A stretch of DNA of 64,000 nt, taken from assembly GCA_037389465.1 (NCBI GenBank), contig JAZARR010000175.1, positions 3,906,001 through 3,970,000 of the forward strand, read 5' to 3'. Below the pieces are notes generated by a model. It saw nothing but the letters and a program-made list of their open reading frames with translations. It was not told the origin of the DNA and did not search any database. Of this stretch, positions 12,073-24,800 are shown in pieces (positions within the stretch are counted from its first letter, which is position 1; each line of letters starts with the position of its first letter). A program made the translations under genes and the position numbers. Source of the stretch: Baylisascaris procyonis. Its lineage: Eukaryota; Nematoda; Chromadorea; Rhabditida; Ascarididae.

Positions 12073-13526
12073 ATGCAAACAGCGGCTAAGATCGGTGAGG
12101 GGAAAGGGCGACGTGCTGATTCGACGTTGTTTTGATGTGAAATGCGAACAGAGTGTTTGTGCGCGCTCCCGGTTAGCAGCGCCATCTTTAGTCGGTCACT
12201 CTAGCTGGTTGATCGGTTTTGTTTCGCTCTTTTTTTGTAACGAGCATGCTAAGTAAAGTTATTTACCAAAACGATGTGTTGGCGTTATTCAATTACTGAT
12301 TAATAGAGAAAGAATGGATCGCATAACAACATGGAAATGTTCCACGAACGACAACTTTTATTAATAGAGGACTAATTTAGTACTTAGTATTATTAGCATT
12401 AGTAGAGAATTTAATATTAATAGAGAATGGAGTATTGGTAGAATTAATAGAGATTAATAGGGAACAAGTCTGATAGTTTATATTTGTATCCCCCGAAAAA
12501 CGACTGCTTAAATTTCTCATCTGTCTTCACCAAACTAGGTGAGGCATGTAAAAGACTGCAGAGAGATGTGTAAATTTTTTTTTCTTTAAGGAGCGCTTTA
12601 AAGGTATGAAATTTCCCTAGTAAAAATACTTCGAAAGTTTATGATACTATCACCGTGAAAGAAAGTTCGCTCTGTTGTGGAGTATCATATCGCGTAAACG
12701 TTGCACAGTCCAGAGTTTATGCTTGCGGCTGCACTTTACCTCCTAATTTCAGATTGCTGCATACAACGCATATTGCTGTATATATTTCTATATTTTACAA
12801 GAAATATTTAACAAAGCGGTACACTAGACTAAATTCTATGCTTGATACAAAGGGAAACAGTAATAGCGTACAAGGAGTAAATACCATCCTTTAGCGGGCT
12901 TTTCGTGTGTATGAATCTGATCATGGCACAAACGATGCACATGAAATGAATGAGGCTCATTCCTGTAGTAACAAAAGGTAGTTAACAAAAGGTATTACTT
13001 TCAAGTGCGATTACCTACCAGGTTGCGTTATGCACCTTTTGTCAAGAAACAACTTGCTGTGCAACTCATTTTCCAAACGACTCTCTTTTGAATACACTTT
13101 AATATGTCACTTCAAATAAAGAGAATCCCATTTATCGGCAACGTTCGTCTACTGAAATCTTAGCTAATTTACAAGGTAAAGAACAGAAAGGTAAAGACAT
13201 TGTTAACACCTGTTGAATGTTCAGTGGCTAAGGATCACCTGCTGTTAAATAGGTGAATTGAAAATGACTTTCAAAAAAAGAAACTTGAACCAACCTAATC
13301 TACTTCTAATAGGTTGCTTTCTTTTCAAGGTGCATACCATTCCACTGGTGAGTTCTTAAGTCACATTGTTCGTCGACGCTGCTCATTCTCTGAATCCATC
13401 TCGATAGTCGTCAACACAGTTGTCAACAACGAGCGTTTGAAAAGTTCGAATTTATTTCATTGTCTTACACCTCGAAGATGCGAACAACGAAATGGAGTTT
13501 ATCTAAAAAAAAATTTTATTCACTAA
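12073..13526 (+). CDS. Candidate two-exon small gene, unknown
   Basis: ATG at 12073 opens a seven-codon exon (MQTAAKI) ending at 12094 before GTGAGG, phase 1. A candidate second exon begins at 13330 after a TTTCTTTTCAAG acceptor and completes the codon in the right phase. It reads AYHSTGEFLSHIVRRRCSFS and continues to a TAA at 13526, giving about 73 residues in total. The region around 12100-12250 is relatively GC-rich, as expected of a promoter or first exon. No homology is recognised. An alternative GTGAGT donor inside exon 2 (13349) would cut it short. Phase agreement alone is weak evidence. Confidence 0.25.
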
Positions 13527-15892
13527 AGTTTCAAAACTCAACAGAGAAACGAATCGTCACGTTATTTGCTATCACTATACATCGGAATTATCACACATAA
13601 CGAACACTATCTCAACACATCAACAATTATTAAATAATTAATAAATAATAGAAAAATATATTTTGAAGAATGTATATTAACGAAAGAGAAAATGGGTTCA
13701 ATTTTTCAAAAAATGAGTTTCTTAGCGGTTTCGCGGCAGTTTTGTATAGGAATTTATGAAAAAATGGCGACCCATGCAAGTAATGTTGCAACAAGACACC
13801 CAATATAATAAAAATTATTGGAAAAGCACGCCAGCAAGTTGGCATGATATGCGCTTTTGCTTTCCTCCCGTCTAACCAACCAGTTTCACAAAATGTTAAT
13901 TTAAACCACAAAATTACAGAAATTTTCACTTTTTCGTTTGCAAGCCAAAATTTTGACCTCTACCACCGATTCAGATAAATGTTCTTTAAGAAGATTAATT
14001 CATTTTCCTTCTTCCCAACCGACCTGAAATGCAACGGAATTTTTTGAGGCGACTTGAGACACTTATAGTTGTTTTCAAAGTACATGGAGGAATTTAAAGA
14101 GAGAATGTTGACTATGACTCTCATCACACCAAAAAAATTTTATATTTCTACGTTTAGTGATTTCCAAGCTGAAACTACCGTATAGAAACTTAGGAATTCG
14201 CCATAATGTGCATTGCAAATATAAATTTATAGAAGCGCATTCTAAAGAATAGAATATCTCGAAGGTTGCTATATCGAGAAGAAATTATGGGGAAGTGAAT
14301 ATCGTAGAATTCAATTATACAACTTAAGATTTTAATATTACTTTCAGTTCAGTAAGAATGTAATTTGCGTCATTTGAGTTAATCATCCAGTGCTTTCATT
14401 TGATATCACTTTAGAGATAAAGTAAAATTAGAAAGCAAATTGGAAGCTAAAATAGTTTCTCAGAAATTCAGCCAAAACCAATTACTGAAGGGCTGATTTG
14501 GCTAGGAGAGCGGGAGGGGTTAATGGGAAAAGGAGGGTGTTTAAGCTCAGCAGCATGCGTTCATACTTTACCAAATTTTACATGCAGCCTATGCTGAAGT
14601 GAACCGGCGACCATGTGCCCAATAAAAAAAAATCTGAGTATCCTGTTTTACCACATATTCCACCCTCCTTCCCCCGAAATCACCGTCTTACTTTTATTAC
14701 TCATATTTTTTAAGTTCTGATTCGAAAAAAGTTCTATGCAATACTTTTATTTAAAAATGGAAGATTTTCGAAATCATTTCCTGTGAGAAATACCATTCTC
14801 ACAATGAAATATCTTATAGAAACGAATTTTTTCTCATAAATATCGCATTCCTCTCACCATTATAAGTTTTAATTCCAAATCCATTTAAATTTCCATTTGA
14901 GTAATTACGTAAAATTACCAAAAATCATGAAGAGAAAGAAATACCAAAAAAAAAAAACAGGAAACAAAATCTTGTGTTTCGTATTTTACCGTGATCATTT
15001 TCCAATGTTATCTCAAGATTCATACTGCATTAATTCGTTTATCGAAAATCCAAGTACGAGAATTGTCTCAATGCCTAAGCAATAGTAAATATCCTTTAAT
15101 AAATCGATGAAATACAATATTCAGCATGTCTGAAATTGCATTCATCTGAACTGCTCTTAATAAATTTTCGTTTGATGAGTTCTATATATTTCATGGTGCC
15201 ATTCGATATAGCAATCAAGTATATTCTCAATAGTCACTTCAACAATTACAATTAATATTTGATAAGGATAATAAATAAATACAACTTTTTGATTATTTTA
15301 TGCTTAGAATATTTTGGTCCTTAGAAATAAGCAACATCGTATCTAGATATTCATTACCTATGTTTATCTTCTTGTATGGGTCCTTTCTGGATGACTACAT
15401 CTACAGATGTATCGAATTTTCGATTATACATCCAAAAATATAGAATTTTGATGCTTTCTAGAATCCTTGTTTTGAGAACGTTTGAAGAGATATCAATGGA
15501 AGGATCGAGATTTTCTCACGTGAAAATGCGTTGAAAATTATTACAATTTCATTTAACTGCTACCTTAATTTTGCTATTCTCAAGAGTTGCAACCCTCTTC
15601 TATAATGTTCTCGGGAGATATCTGAGCCTCAAGATACAACCTTAGAATAAGCCATAAACAAATATCGCCGCAAGAAAGAAATGCACAATGAATCAGCAGA
15701 AGTTAAATATTTGAGTTTATATTAAAGAAAATATATGGAAAATGCTGGAAAATGGCCTCCGAACTTAAACATGGATGAAGACTCGAAAATTTTGACTCAT
15801 TTGACTTCTTGCCCCATATTCAATCGAAAACCTATCTGAAGCTGTCGGCTTCTACAAAAAGTTATAACCATCAGTAGTGCAGAGAAGATACT
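13527..15892. other. AT-rich 3' flank of the glutamate transporter
   Basis: No supported gene is seen. A 99-codon minus-strand frame at 13630-13929 is hydrophobic (contains CWRAFPIIFIILGVLLQHYL) but has no splice context or recognisable family. The 3' untranslated region of the glutamate transporter gene is expected immediately below 15893. Confidence 0.5.
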
Positions 15893-18800
15893 TCAATATC
15901 CTTGATAGTTATCATTTCCGATCGCCGTGGGCGCATCATCGAAACCACCACCATATCGTGTAATATTCTGATAACCGGCTCGCCTTGTGTCGCTTCCAAA
16001 ACCGACATGCTGCCCTAAATTTTAATTATTAAAAAGGCGTAGTTCGTTTATTATGAATTTTTGCAGTTTTTTCGCAAAGGAACATTCTCGCGCTCGCGGC
16101 GTCGACTATGTTATATGTCTATATTTGGATAGTTTCTACTTAAGAAACATCGAAGCTTAAGAAACAACACATTTTTCGGTGCCAGCGCCATCGGCGCCGG
16201 CGAAACAAGGCGAAAAAACGTACTTTTGGGCGCGGGCGCCATCGGAGAAGGCGAAACTGGGCGAAAAAAACGCTTTACTAGGCGCGGGCGCCGCCGGCGC
16301 TGGCGAAATCAGGCGAAAAAACGCGTTTTTGGCGCGGGCGCCGGCGAAATAATTCGAAAAACCGCATTTCTGGGCGCGGGCGCCGTCGGCGCCAGCGAAA
16401 AAATTCGAAAAAACGCATTTCTGGGCGCGGGCGCCGCAAGCGCCGGCGAAGTTAGGCGAAAAAAGGCACTTTGGGGCGCGGGCGCGATCGGCGCCGGCGA
16501 AATAAGGCTAAAAGACGTATATTTAGGCGCGGGCACCGTCGGCGCCGGCGAAATTAGGCGAAACAACGCACTTTTGGGCGCGGGCGCCATCGGCGAAGGC
16601 GAAATTGGGCGAAAAGATGTATTTCTAGGCGCGGGCGCCATCCGCGCCGAAGAAGTTGGGCGAAAAAACTCATTTCTGGGCGCGGGCGCCATTGCCGCCG
16701 GCGAAACAATTCGAAAAAGCGCATTTCCGGGCGCGGGCTCCGTCGGCGCCGGCGAAATTAGGCGAAAAAAGGCACCTTGGGGCGCGGGCGCCATCGGCGC
16801 CGGCGAAATTGGGCGAAAAAACGCGTTATTAGGCGCGGGCGCCGCCGGCGCTGGCGAAATCGGGCGAAAAAACGCGTTTTTGGCGCGGGCGCCGGCGAAA
16901 TAATTCGAAAAAACGCATTATTAGGCGCGGAGCCGCCGGCGCCGGCGAAATTAGGTGAAAAAACGCATCTTTAGGCGCGCGCGCCGGCGAAATAATTCGA
17001 AAAAGCGCATTTCCGGGCGCGGGCTCCGTCGGCGCCGGCGAAATTAGGCGAAAAAAGGCACCTTGGGGCGCGGGCGCCATCGGCGCCGGCGAAATTGGGC
17101 GAAAAAACGCGTTATTAGGCGCGGGCGCCGCCGGCGCTGGCGAAATAAGGCGAAAAAGCGCATTTTTGGCGCGGGCGAGGGCAAAATAGTTCGAAAAAAC
17201 GCATTTCTGGGCGCGGGCGCTCCCGGCGGCGAAGCAGTTAGGCGAAAAAACGCATTTCTTGGCGCGGGCACCGTCGGCGCCGGCGAAATTAGGCGAAACA
17301 ACGCACTTTTGGGCGCGGGCGCCATCGGGGAAGGCGAAGTTGGGCGAAAAGATGTATTTCTAGGCGCGGGCGCCATCCGCGCCGAAGAAGTTGGGCGAAA
17401 AAACTCATTTCTGGGCGCGGGCGCCATAGCCGCCGGCGAAACAATTCGAAAAAGCGCATTTCCGGGCGCGGGCTCGGTCGGCGCCGGCGAAATTAGGCGA
17501 AAAAAGGCACCTTGGGGCGCGGGCGCGATCGGCGCCGGCGAAATAAGGCCAAAAAACGCATTTTTGGGCGCGGGCGCCATCGGCGCCGGCGAAATTGGGC
17601 GAAAAAACGCATTATTAGGCGCGGGCGCCGGCGAAATAATTCGAAAAAACGCATTTCTTGGCGCGGGCGCCGTCGGCACCGGCGAAATTGGGCGCAAAAA
17701 CGCATTATTAGGCGCGGGCGCCGCCGGCGCTGGCGAAATTAGGTGAAAAAACGCATTTTTAGGCCCGGGCGCCCGCGAAATAATTCGAAAAAACGCACTT
17801 TTGGGCGCGGGCGCCATCGGCGCCGGCGAAACTAGGCGAAAAAACGTACTTTTGGGCGCGGGCGCGATCGGCGCCGGCGAAATTGGGCGAAAAAACGTAC
17901 TTTTGGGCGCGGGCGCCGTCGGCACCGGCGAAATAATTCGAAAAAACGCATTATTAGGCACGCCGCCGCCGGCGCTGGCGAAACTAGGTGAAAAAACGCA
18001 TTGTTAGGCGCGGGCGACTGCCAAATAATTCGAAAAAACGCATTTCTGGGCGCGGGCGCCAACGGCGTCGGCGAAATTGGGCGAAAAAAACGAATTATCA
18101 GGAGCGGGCACCGCCTGCGCTGGCGAAATTAGGTGAAAAAAGGCACTTTTGGGCGCGGGCGCCATCGGCGCCGGCGAAACTAGGCGAAAAAACGTACTTT
18201 TGGGCGCGGGCGCCATCGGCGCCGAAGAAGTTAGGCGAAAAAACGAATTTTTAGGCGCGGGTGCCGTCGGCGCCGGCGAAACTAGGCAAAAGAACGCATT
18301 TTCAGGCGCGGGCGACATCGGCGTACGGCGAAATAATGTGAAAAAAAGCACTTCTGGGCGCGGGCGCCATCTTCGCTGGCGAAACTAGGTGAACAAACGC
18401 ATTTTTATGCGCGGGCGCCGGCGAAATAATTCGAAAAAACGCATTTTTGGGCGCGGGCGCCATCGGTGCCGGCGAAATTGGGCGAAAAAACGCATTATTA
18501 GGCGCCGGCGCTGGCGAAATTAGGCGAAAAAACGCATTTTTAGGCGCGGGCGCCCCCGGCGGCGAAGAAGTTAGGCGAAAAAACGCACTTCTAGGCGCGT
18601 CGTCGGCGCCGGCGAAACTAGGCGAAAGAACGCATTTTCAGGCGCGGGCGCCATCGGCGCCGGCGAAATTAGGCGAAAAGGCGCACTTTTGGGCGCGGGC
18701 GCCGGGGAAATAATTCGAAAAAACGCATTATTAGGCGCGGGCGCCATCGGCACCGGCGAAATAAGGTGAAAAAACGCACTTTTGGGCGCGGGCGCCATCG

Positions 18801-21800
18801 GCGCCGGCGAAATTAGGTGAAAAAACGCATTTTTAGGCCCGGGCGCCCGCGAAATAACTCGAAAAAACGCATTTCTGGGCGCGGGCTCCGTCGGCGCCGG
18901 CGAAATAATTCGAAAAAACGCATTATTAGGCACGGCGCCGCGGCGCTGGCGAAACTGGGCGAAAAAAACGCATTTTTAGGCGCGGGCGACTGCGAAATAA
19001 TTCGAGAAAACGCATTTCTGGGAGAGGGCGCCACCGGCGCCGGCGAAATTAGGCGAAAAAAACGCATTTCTGGGCGCGGGCGCCAGCGGCGCCAGCGAAA
19101 CTGGGCGAAAAAAACGAATTATCAGGCGCGGGCGCCGCCGGCGCTGGCGAAATAAGGCGAAAAAGCGCATTTTTGCCGCGGGCGAGGGATAATAGCTCGA
19201 AAAAACGTATTTCTGGGCGCGGTCGCCCCAAGCGCCGGCGAAATTCGGCGCAAAAACGCGTTATTAGGCGCGGGCGCCATCGGCGCCGGCGAAATTGGGC
19301 GCAAAAACGGATTATTAGGCGCGGGCGCCATCGGCGCCGGCGAAACTAGGCGAAGAAACGCATTTTTATGCGCGGGCGCCGGCGAAATAATTCGAAAAAA
19401 CGCATTTCTGGGTGCGGGCGCCACCGGCGCCGGGGAAACTAGGCGAAAAAACGCATTTCTGGGCGCGGGCGCCGTCGGCGCCGGCGAAATAGTTCGAAAA
19501 AACGCAATATTAGGCGCGGAGCCGCCGGCGCTGGCGAAATTAGGCCTAAAAACGCATTTTTGGGGGCGGGCGCCATCGGCGCCGGCGTTATTGGGCGAAA
19601 AAACGCATTATCAGGCGCGGGCCCCGCCGGCGCTGGCGAAATTAAGTGAAAAAACGCATCTTTGGGCGCGGGCGCCGGCGAAACAATTCGAAGAAGCGCA
19701 TTTTTGGGCGCGGGCTCCGTCGGCGCCGGCGAAGTTAGGCGAAAAAAGGCACCTTGGGGCGCGGGCGCCATGGGCGCCGGCGAAACAAGGCGAAAAAAAG
19801 CACTTTTGGGCGCGGTCGCCGCCGGCGCTGGCGAAATTAGGTGAAAAAACGCATTTTTAGGCCCGGGCGCCCGCGAAATTATTCGAAAAAACGCACTTTT
19901 GGGCGCGGGCGCCATCGGCGCCGGCGAAACTAGGCGAAAAAACGTACTTTTGGGCGCGGGCGCCCCCGGCGGCGAAGAAGTTAGGCGAAAAAACGCACTT
20001 CTAGGCGCGGGTGTCGTCGGCGCCGGCGAAACTAGGCGAAAAGGCGCACTTTTAGGTGCGGGCGCCATCGGCGCCGGCGAAGTTGGGCGCAAAAACGCAT
20101 TATTAGGCGCGGGCGCCATCGGCGGGCCCCGCCGGCGCTGGCGAAACTAGGTGAAAAAACGCATCTTTAGGCGCGGGCGCCGGCGAAACAATTCGAAGAA
20201 GCGCATTTCTGGGCGCGGGCTCCGTCGGCGCCGGCGAAATAATTCGAAAAAACGCATTATTAGGCACGGCGCCGCCGGCGCTGGCGAAACTAGGTGAAAA
20301 AACGCATTATTAGGCGCGGGCGACTGCGAAATAATTCGAGAAAACGCATTTCTGGGAGAGGGGGCCACCGGCGCCGGCGAAATTAGGCGAAAAAAACGCA
20401 TTTCTGGGCGCGGGCGCCCCCGGCGGCGAAGAAGTTAGGCGAAAAAAGGCACTTTGGGGCGCGGGCGCCATCGGCGCCGGCGAAACTAGGCGAAAAAACG
20501 TACTTTTGGGCGCGGGCGCCATCGGCGCCGGCGAAATAATTCGAAAAAACGCATTATTAGGCACGGCGCCGCCGGCGCTGGCGAAACTAGGTGAAAAAAC
20601 GCATTATTAGGCGCGGGCGACTGCGAAATAATTCGAGAAAACGCATTTCTGGGAGAGGGGGCCACCGGCGCCGGCGAAATTAGGCGAAAAAAACGCATTT
20701 CTGGGCGCGGGCGCCCCCGGCGGCGAAGAAGTTAGGCGAAAAAAGGCACTTTGGGGCGCGGGCGCCATCGGCGCCGGCGAAACTAGGCGAAAAAACGTAC
20801 TTTTGGGCGCGGGCGCCATCGGCGCCGGCGAAATAATTCGAAAAAACGCATTATTAGGCACGGCGCCGCCGGCGCTGGCGAAACTAGGTGAAAAAACGCA
20901 TTATTAGGCGCGGGCGACTGCGAAATAATTCGAGAAAACGCATTTCTGGGCGCGGGCGCCACCGGCGCCGGCGAAACTGGGCGAAAAGAACGAATTATCA
21001 GGCGCGGGCGCCGCCGGCGCTGGCGAAATTAGGTGAAAAAAGGCACTTTGGGGCGCGGGCGCCATCGGCGCCGGCGAAACTAGGCGAAAAAACGTACTTT
21101 TGGGCGCGGGCGCCGTCGGCGCTGGCGAAAATAGGTGAACAAACGCATTTTTATGCGCGGGCGCCGGCGAAATAATTCGAAAAAACGGATTTCTGGGCGC
21201 GGGCGCCGTCGGCGCCGGCGAAACAATTCGAAAAAGCGCATTTCTGGGCGTAGGCGCCATTGCCGCCGGCGAAATAATTCGAAAAAACGCATTTCTGCGC
21301 GCGGGCGCCGTCGGCGGCGGCGAAATTAGGCGAAAAAACGCATTTTCAGGCGCGAGCGACATCGGCGTAGGGCGAAACTAGGCGAAAAAACGTACTTTTG
21401 GGCGCGGGCGCCATCGGCACCGGCGAAATTGGGCAAAAAAACGCATCTCTAGGCGCGGGCGACGTCGGCGCCGGCGAAATTAGAGCGGTAGAGCGCATTT
21501 TTAGGATATGGTCCGTGGGAGAAAATGCGCGCGCGCGCGGCGATGCTATGTTTGCGTTTTTGTCCGCCATCATGAGCTGTCCCATGTCGTATCTTCGTTG
21601 CAGATGGGCGGATTTCTATCCCGTTTTTTTGAGTACTTCATATGAGATGTAGAAAAGTGTGATCCGGTGTTGGATCATGTGAAAAGATGCTAGTTTTATC
21701 AACACAAGAAACTTATTTACCTATGTGGTTTCTAAAAGCTACTTCGTTTACCCCTAATTGCATGAATCATATTTATCGTTGCTTAGAAACAAACCGTTGC

Positions 21801-24800
21801 GCAATTGATCGACAGTTGGGAGTGGTTCGACTTGAACTTGATCGTTGCCCGCAGTGCCATAACCTCCAGCTCCTGCTGCAATTTTACTGCTGTAGTCAAA
21901 TTCATTTTTTTTCTTTTAAAATACAATTGACTCATGTATATTATTGTACTCCTCAAACCTAGCAAGTATTTCTTAACTCTCTAGCAAAATTACTGCTGCC
22001 GAATTGCTTCGATGAACGAAAAGAAAGTTGATCACTGACAGCAAAGAATGTGTTTATCAAGGAAGCTTATAGGCAATAAATGGGATAAAATTCAAAGAAA
22101 CACACATTGCTTTGGCGTGAATGTACTTGTAGTCCAAGGTTGTTCCTCTTCTTTCGGTTCAGCCCAATCTTGTAGTTCACCGGATGCAAAAACCGCATAG
22201 AATGTAACACCGGTGAAGTGGATAAGACTAGCGAGAAGGAACACCTTTTCCCAACCATGTGCACCTCGTGCAGTGAACTTCTCGGTGACAAACGGACAAG
22301 TGAGTCCAGCCAATGTTCCGATTCCATTTGAGAAGCCCATTAGAATAGCCGCATAGCGCGGTGCAATATCCAGATGGTTTACATTGAAACCTGTAGGTTA
22401 ACGACAAGTTGCTTAAGTTGTAGGACAACATTTATACGTAAATTTTATCGGCATTACGCGTATATTCGCGGGACTTACTAGCTAACTGGCAAACTATAAA
22501 CGATCTTCTCCAAAATATATACAGATATAGAATGATTGAGGTCTAATAATCTTCCTTATTTGCTTTTTCTTTTTGCGAGAAGATGAGTGATGCGTCTACC
22601 TGATATGGCAAATCCACTGCAACCGACGGCGAGTATTAATGCGATAACGGCCGTTCTCTCGCTGTTAGCATACGCAACGATCAACATAAAGAACGCCTCG
22701 CCTCCGAAGCCTTTAACTTTTAACATCCGATTGCATTAGACATAACACATGTTGTTATCTTTTACGCCCCTGAATGTAATCTGTGGGCATCTGTTACTTC
22801 AGGCGGTTTACTCCCCCTCCGCCGCTCCCGCTTTTCAATAAGTTTTTTATGTACTGTTTTCCCTGAGGGTTCTCTAATCGCTTAACATATTCACCACTTT
22901 TCCTCAATAAAGAATACCACCGATAGCGCTTAAAATCACAGGTGCCGCTTAAAGGTTATTGTTCAATTATGTCTCAGTTATGGAATTATAATTTTTTGGA
23001 ATAGAGATACAGAATTCAACCATTCTTTCATCGGCATCCCCCCCCCCCCATCCTTAACTCCTCATTCTCGAAAAATTTCTAGTATTGGAATTTTGCCTTT
23101 TTTCATAAACGAAGCGAAGTTTTGCAATGCTATTAGCAATGAGCCAAATGCTATCTCTCTGCTTAAAATAGAAAATTAAAAAGAGGAAACCTTCTTATGA
23201 AAAATTTCGAGACAGTTTTGGACCGAAGAAAACTTTGATTTTCATATTGTACAATTGTAAATTATAAAATTGCACAAAACCGAAGAAAAACCGTAGAGCT
23301 TCTGAGAGGAAACATTAATCCAAAAAATTTTATTTCAAAAGTTATGATATTTTCAATAACTATTTCTTTGCACAAAGCTCATGAATTATTGCAAAATCTA
23401 CAATAATTTTTCGATGAACAGAGTGAGCAAAACAATCTGCTGTTTAATATTAAACTTCCCATTCGTACGTTAAGTTTCGAAGTTGGAAAGCATGCAGGAA
23501 AGAAGAAAAAACGAACAGAGAGAAGGCAATGAAGAGTAATGGTAATAGAAAAAGTAATTTATTCACAAAAAGACAATAAGGACGATCACACAGCGGAGAT
23601 CGGAAATCAACAGTAGTTAGGAAATCGGAAAGTGTTTGCGTTTTTTATCATATCAATATTAGAAGTGAAGGTTTATCAAATAAATTTTCTTCTAGTTGGG
23701 AAAGTTTTAGAAGTTCACCTTATTAATTAGCTTGGTTTAATATGAAGATCACCAAGTTTTACTTACCTCCACAGTTGAAAAGTTTTCTCACCATTGTTGT
23801 TGAGAGTATTTTATGAGAGCGTAAATAGTCAGCCATTTGGCCTCCACCCAATACAACGATTCCCATCACAGCATGTGGTAATGCAGCTAAGAAACCACTC
23901 TAAAACTAACAATCAAAAATTTCATACTGTGTTAAAATATTTATCAATTTCATAGCATTTTGATGGTATTTAATATAAACTTGTAACACAAAAAATGCTC
24001 TACTAAGTCTACGGGTAAATGTTGGACGCAGCTCATTTATTCAGTGAACTGCGATAGTCTTGCAAATGTCTGAGGCATTTCAATTTTCTAGATAAACTTT
24101 AGTTGAAACAATCGAAATAGAAAAATATACTCGCACTAATTGAATATATTTAGTAAAATCAAAACCTTTCCCACCCCATCCCCTCTAAGTGGACAAAAAA
24201 ACCTCGAAAAAAAAAGCACAAATTAAGGAAATAAAATCATCAGTGCTGAAATAAATGAAGCATATGAATGAATAATTAAATAGCAATAATAAGATAATTT
24301 TCTCACTAACATCGTTGATTTTCATGCCGAGTGCTTCCCTCATATAAGTTAGCTGATTTTGAAGTAGCAGATAGAACGTCCAACTACGTGCAAAGTTTGC
24401 GACAATAATCGCATAAACTGGCTTCGATGTCATAATTGCTCTCCATGGAATCGATGATAGCTGAATTGGAATGGTACTGATATGAGTGGAAAAAAATCAA
24501 TGAAAGTTTTCACAACAACTTCTTATGGTGTGAGGTCATGTCACAATTGCAATGACATTTGCTATGAATGATAGATGATATCAAGTATGACAAAATATCA
24601 CCTATCCCTCAAGTAAGACATGAAAAAGATAGAGGACTTCGGTGTTCTTTTCAATGAAATACGGCTCTTTATTATTCATTGGAACAATTGAATATCTTCA
24701 TTATAGTTCCACCAAAGAAGCTCTTTTGTACTAATAAAATTTGGTCGTTATGATGCCATTCTACCTCTCCCCCTCTCTCTCTGCAAAAATTTTGACTTTC

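Larger units (their letters stand above)
16015..21794 (-). other. Terminal intron of the glutamate transporter gene (5.8 kb)
   Basis: The donor follows ...CGCAACG at 21795 (GTTTGT). The acceptor is AAAATTTAG before 16014, and both flanking exons are phase 1. At about 5,780 bp it is the longest intron of the gene; the others run from about 200 to 1,450 bp. Nearly all the excess is the GC-rich tandem array. About 140 bp at the 3' end and about 280 bp at the 5' end are non-repetitive. Confidence 0.85.

Noticed and set aside
16170..21500. CRISPR-like array
   Set aside because: Units are contiguous with no unique spacers and lie in a eukaryotic intron.
16226..21652. Dozens of long open frames on both strands inside the minisatellite
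   Set aside because: They follow from a repeat unit whose length is divisible by three, they overlap each other on both strands, and the region is intronic by the phase-consistent transporter model.
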